From an uncultured Sphingobacteriales bacterium (lineage in GTDB: Bacteria; Bacteroidota; Bacteroidia; Chitinophagales; Chitinophagaceae): a stretch of DNA of 44,800 bases. Positions 42,465 to 44,800 of this stretch are shown here, in pieces. Where the stretch lies: NCBI GenBank assembly GCA_937871285.1, contig CALMQS010000066.1, positions 1 to 44,800 of the forward strand, in the 5' to 3' direction. The stretch's first letter is position 1; each line of letters starts with the position of its first letter. A program made the translations under genes and the position numbers. The notes beneath the pieces are model-generated. The model saw nothing but the letters and a program-made list of their open reading frames with translations. It was not told the origin of the DNA and searched no databases.

Positions 42465-44720
42465 ATGCTGCGCACCATTTCGGATTTTAATTACGTTAAC
42501 GAGTTTAAGAAATTTATAACCGGGCAATACCTTACCAAAGGGCTTCGCATTACCGTAGGAGCCATATTGCCTGCCCTGGTGTTATATCATTTCAACTGGT
42601 TGTCTGTTGGCATTGCCCTGCCTTTGGGCGCGCTGATGGTTAGCCTTACCGATTCTCCCGGCCCCATCCATCACCGAAGGAATGGCATGCTGGTAAGTAA
42701 TGTCCTGAATTTTACCATAGCCATCATCATAGGCTATATACGTAATTACCCCTGGCTGCTGGCTATAGAGCTTACGGCTTTAAGCTTCTTTCTCTCCTTT
42801 ATTGGCATCTATGGTAACCGCGCCAATTCTATAGGGCTTATTGCCATTATTGTAATGGTGCTTAACATTGACGTGCATCATATACAGGAGCGGGTGATCA
42901 GCGATGCACTTTTTATTTTGGGGGGAGGGGTATGGTATATGCTCCTGAGCCTTTTATTGTATTCGTTGCGGCCCTACCGGCTTATTCAGCAGGCGCTCGG
43001 GGAATGCATTTTTCTTACCGCCTCTTATCTTAAAACAAAATCAAAATTATATAAAGCCGATGCGAACGATGATGATGTATACAAAGAATTGCTTCCCCTG
43101 CAAATAAGCATACACAACCAGCAGGAGCAATTGCGGGAATTATTGTTCAAAGCAAGGGGGTTTACGCGGGAGTCTACAGCCAGAGGACGAACCTTAATGA
43201 TGATGTTCATTGATTCGGTTGACCTGTTTGAGCAGGTAATGACATCACAACAAAATTATAAGGCCCTCCATCATTATTTTAAAGACGGAAAGATCATGGA
43301 GCCTTTCCGGCAACTTATTCTGGAAGTAGCCAACGAACTGGAAAAAATAGGACTGGTTATACAAAGCGGTTTCCCCTCGCGGAATGAGGAAAGGTTAGAT
43401 GCGTTCATTAATGAAACAGAGCAGGAGTTTGTTGCCTACAGGAACAGCCATTTGAACCCGGATACGCTTGAGGGCTTTATTAGCCTGAGGCACATCCTTA
43501 ATTCAATTAAAGACATTAGCGAACGCATTAAGCGGCTGCATACCTACACGGCTTACAGCAGCGAGGCAGGCAATGCTGTAAAGCAGGAAATAGATGTGAA
43601 GCAATTTGTTTCCCGGCAGGACTTTGATGTAAAATTACTTGCTGAAAACTTTTCACTCCAGTCTAATATATTCCGCCATTCACTGCGGATAAGCATTTGT
43701 ATGCTGGCAGGTTATACGATCGGGCAGTTCCTCCCCTTTGGACACAGCTACTGGATACTTTTAACTATCGTTACCATTTTGAAGCCCGCATACAGCATAA
43801 GCAAAAAAAGAAATATCGAACGCCTGTCCGGAACCGTAGCAGGCGCAGCACTTGGCTTTATATTATTGTATTTCGTACACAATAACACCATATTATTTGG
43901 TTTTATGGTGCTTTCCATGGTTATCGGGTATAGTTTTTTACAGATCCAGTATTCCATTAGCGTGGCAGCTATTACGATATATGTGTTATTTTCTTTCCAT
44001 TTCATGCATCCTGCCGATTTTAAAAGCCTCGCCACGGACCGTGTAATAGACACCGCTATAGGATCTGTTATTTCCTTTACCGCCGCCTTTTTCTTTTTGC
44101 CAAAATGGGAGCAGGAACAGGTACACGAATATATTCATAAGCTCATGGAAGCCAACCTGCAGTATTTTAGTGCAGTAGCGCAGGCGTTTTACGATGTAGC
44201 GCCGGAGATTGTAGTATACAAAATGGCAAGAAAAGACACGTATGTTGCTTTGGCCAATCTTTCGGATGCCTTTCAGCGCTTGTTGTCGGAGCCCAGGAAT
44301 AAAATCAGTCAGCCCGAATTGCTTCACCACCTGGTGGTTAGTAATCATATGCTTAGCTCACATATTGCTACCCTGGGAACCTATTCCCGCTCCCTGGCGC
44401 TGCGGTACCATTCGGATGCCTTTAAACCTGTAGCCAACAGCATAGCATTACAAATGCAGTTGGGTATTGCCCTGTCTCAGCACAATGGAAGCGGGATAGC
44501 GGATGCCACCGGAAAGGGGTTTTCGCGGATCCGCGATATTATACAGGGGCTTTTAGCACAAAGAATTTCGGAGTTAACCGAAGGAGCAGGAAACAGCAAT
44601 GTAAGGAAAACATTATCAGGCTTTAAAACAATAACAGATCAATTTGAGCTGATCTATACCATAACTATAGATATCAACAATGTGCTCAGGAAAATGAAAG
44701 TACACCCTGATAAACGATAA
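42465..44720 (+). CDS. FUSC-family membrane protein (YccS/YhfK-like)
   Basis: A 751-residue inner-membrane protein with two six-helix blocks, about residues 25-170 and 410-545, each followed by a cytoplasmic helical region (about 175-400 and 550-740). This duplicated layout defines YccS/fusaric-acid-resistance-like (FUSC) proteins related to aromatic-acid and drug efflux. Short motifs such as PLGALMVSLTDSPGP and PFGHSYWILLTIV fit the family. It is a single gene; no membrane-fusion partner is adjacent. The substrate is unknown. Confidence 0.9.
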   Translation: MLRTISDFNYVNEFKKFITGQYLTKGLRITVGAILPALVLYHFNWLSVGIALPLGALMVSLTDSPGPIHHRRNGMLVSNVLNFTIAIIIGYIRNYPWLLAIELTALSFFLSFIGIYGNRANSIGLIAIIVMVLNIDVHHIQERVISDALFILGGGVWYMLLSLLLYSLRPYRLIQQALGECIFLTASYLKTKSKLYKADANDDDVYKELLPLQISIHNQQEQLRELLFKARGFTRESTARGRTLMMMFIDSVDLFEQVMTSQQNYKALHHYFKDGKIMEPFRQLILEVANELEKIGLVIQSGFPSRNEERLDAFINETEQEFVAYRNSHLNPDTLEGFISLRHILNSIKDISERIKRLHTYTAYSSEAGNAVKQEIDVKQFVSRQDFDVKLLAENFSLQSNIFRHSLRISICMLAGYTIGQFLPFGHSYWILLTIVTILKPAYSISKKRNIERLSGTVAGAALGFILLYFVHNNTILFGFMVLSMVIGYSFLQIQYSISVAAITIYVLFSFHFMHPADFKSLATDRVIDTAIGSVISFTAAFFFLPKWEQEQVHEYIHKLMEANLQYFSAVAQAFYDVAPEIVVYKMARKDTYVALANLSDAFQRLLSEPRNKISQPELLHHLVVSNHMLSSHIATLGTYSRSLALRYHSDAFKPVANSIALQMQLGIALSQHNGSGIADATGKGFSRIRDIIQGLLAQRISELTEGAGNSNVRKTLSGFKTITDQFELIYTITIDINNVLRKMKVHPDKR

Positions 44721-44734
44721 GTATCCTATCTTTT

Positions 44735-44753
44735 ACCCGCTTTCAAGGCGGGT
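44735..44753 (+). terminator. Short hairpin after the FUSC gene
   Basis: ACCCGC, 7-nt loop, GCGGGT, then GCATTTAAAATT. A six-pair stem with a weak T content; possible terminator. Confidence 0.45.
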
Positions 44754-44800
44754 GCATTTAAAATTGTCGCACCGCTTTGCTTCGTGTGGGCGGCGGAGAC

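Overview
The window looks like chromosomal DNA of a Bacteroidota member, probably Chitinophagaceae-like. The grounds are a clade II (Sec-type) nitrous oxide reductase cluster, Bat/MoxR aerotolerance genes, a PorG-like (DUF6089) outer-membrane protein, LytS/LytTR-type regulator remnants, many lipoprotein signals, and promoters of the Bacteroidota type (TTTG, about 20 nt, TAnnTTTG) in front of rplS and tatA. No rRNA, tRNA, CRISPR array, insertion sequence or prophage was seen.

Layout. (1) 190-10565 is a denitrification (N2O respiration) island. A Crp/Fnr regulator, a polytopic His-rich membrane protein and an uncharacterised 630-residue protein read leftward. Divergently, a lipoprotein cytochrome c, nosZ, a membrane-domain/NosL fusion, nosD, nosF and nosY read rightward. 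A strong stem-loop separates nosZ from its assembly genes, and two TGACAnnnATCA boxes lie between the divergent units. (2) 10566-11231 holds a promoter with an overlapping palindrome, a possible structured leader RNA bounded by an 11-bp inverted repeat, and a small membrane protein. (3) 11313-17519 holds a Rnk/GreA-B-like protein, a DinB-fold protein, a sulfatase, a transglutaminase-like protein and a two-domain parvulin PPIase. (4) 17894-20336 holds rny, rplS and tatA with recognisable promoters and terminators. (5) 20441-25984 holds a Tat-signal Gfo/Idh/MocA oxidoreductase, a secreted hypothetical, an ABC exporter and a DUF234-type AAA ATPase with repeated operator-like sequences upstream. 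(6) 25985-27519 is a decayed region with orphan palindromes, a GC-rich inverted repeat and remnants of a LytS/LytTR two-component system. (7) 27524-31792 is the moxR, DUF58, BatD-like, batA set, ending abruptly after batA. (8) 31893-35026 holds dtd, arfB and an MbnP/MbnH-like pair. (9) 35327-39796 is a membrane phospho-signalling module (FHA-serine protease, PP2C phosphatase, Ser/Thr kinase). (10) 39799-44720 holds an HNH endonuclease-like protein, a TetR regulator, a PorG-like protein and a FUSC-family transporter.

How it fits together: the Fnr-like regulator probably controls the nos genes. The tethered cytochrome c would feed NosZ; NosD/F/Y and NosL would build its copper centres. The two genes cotranscribed with the regulator are the best candidates for an undescribed part of this respiratory system. 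Intergenic DNA also carries several families of degenerate dispersed repeats.
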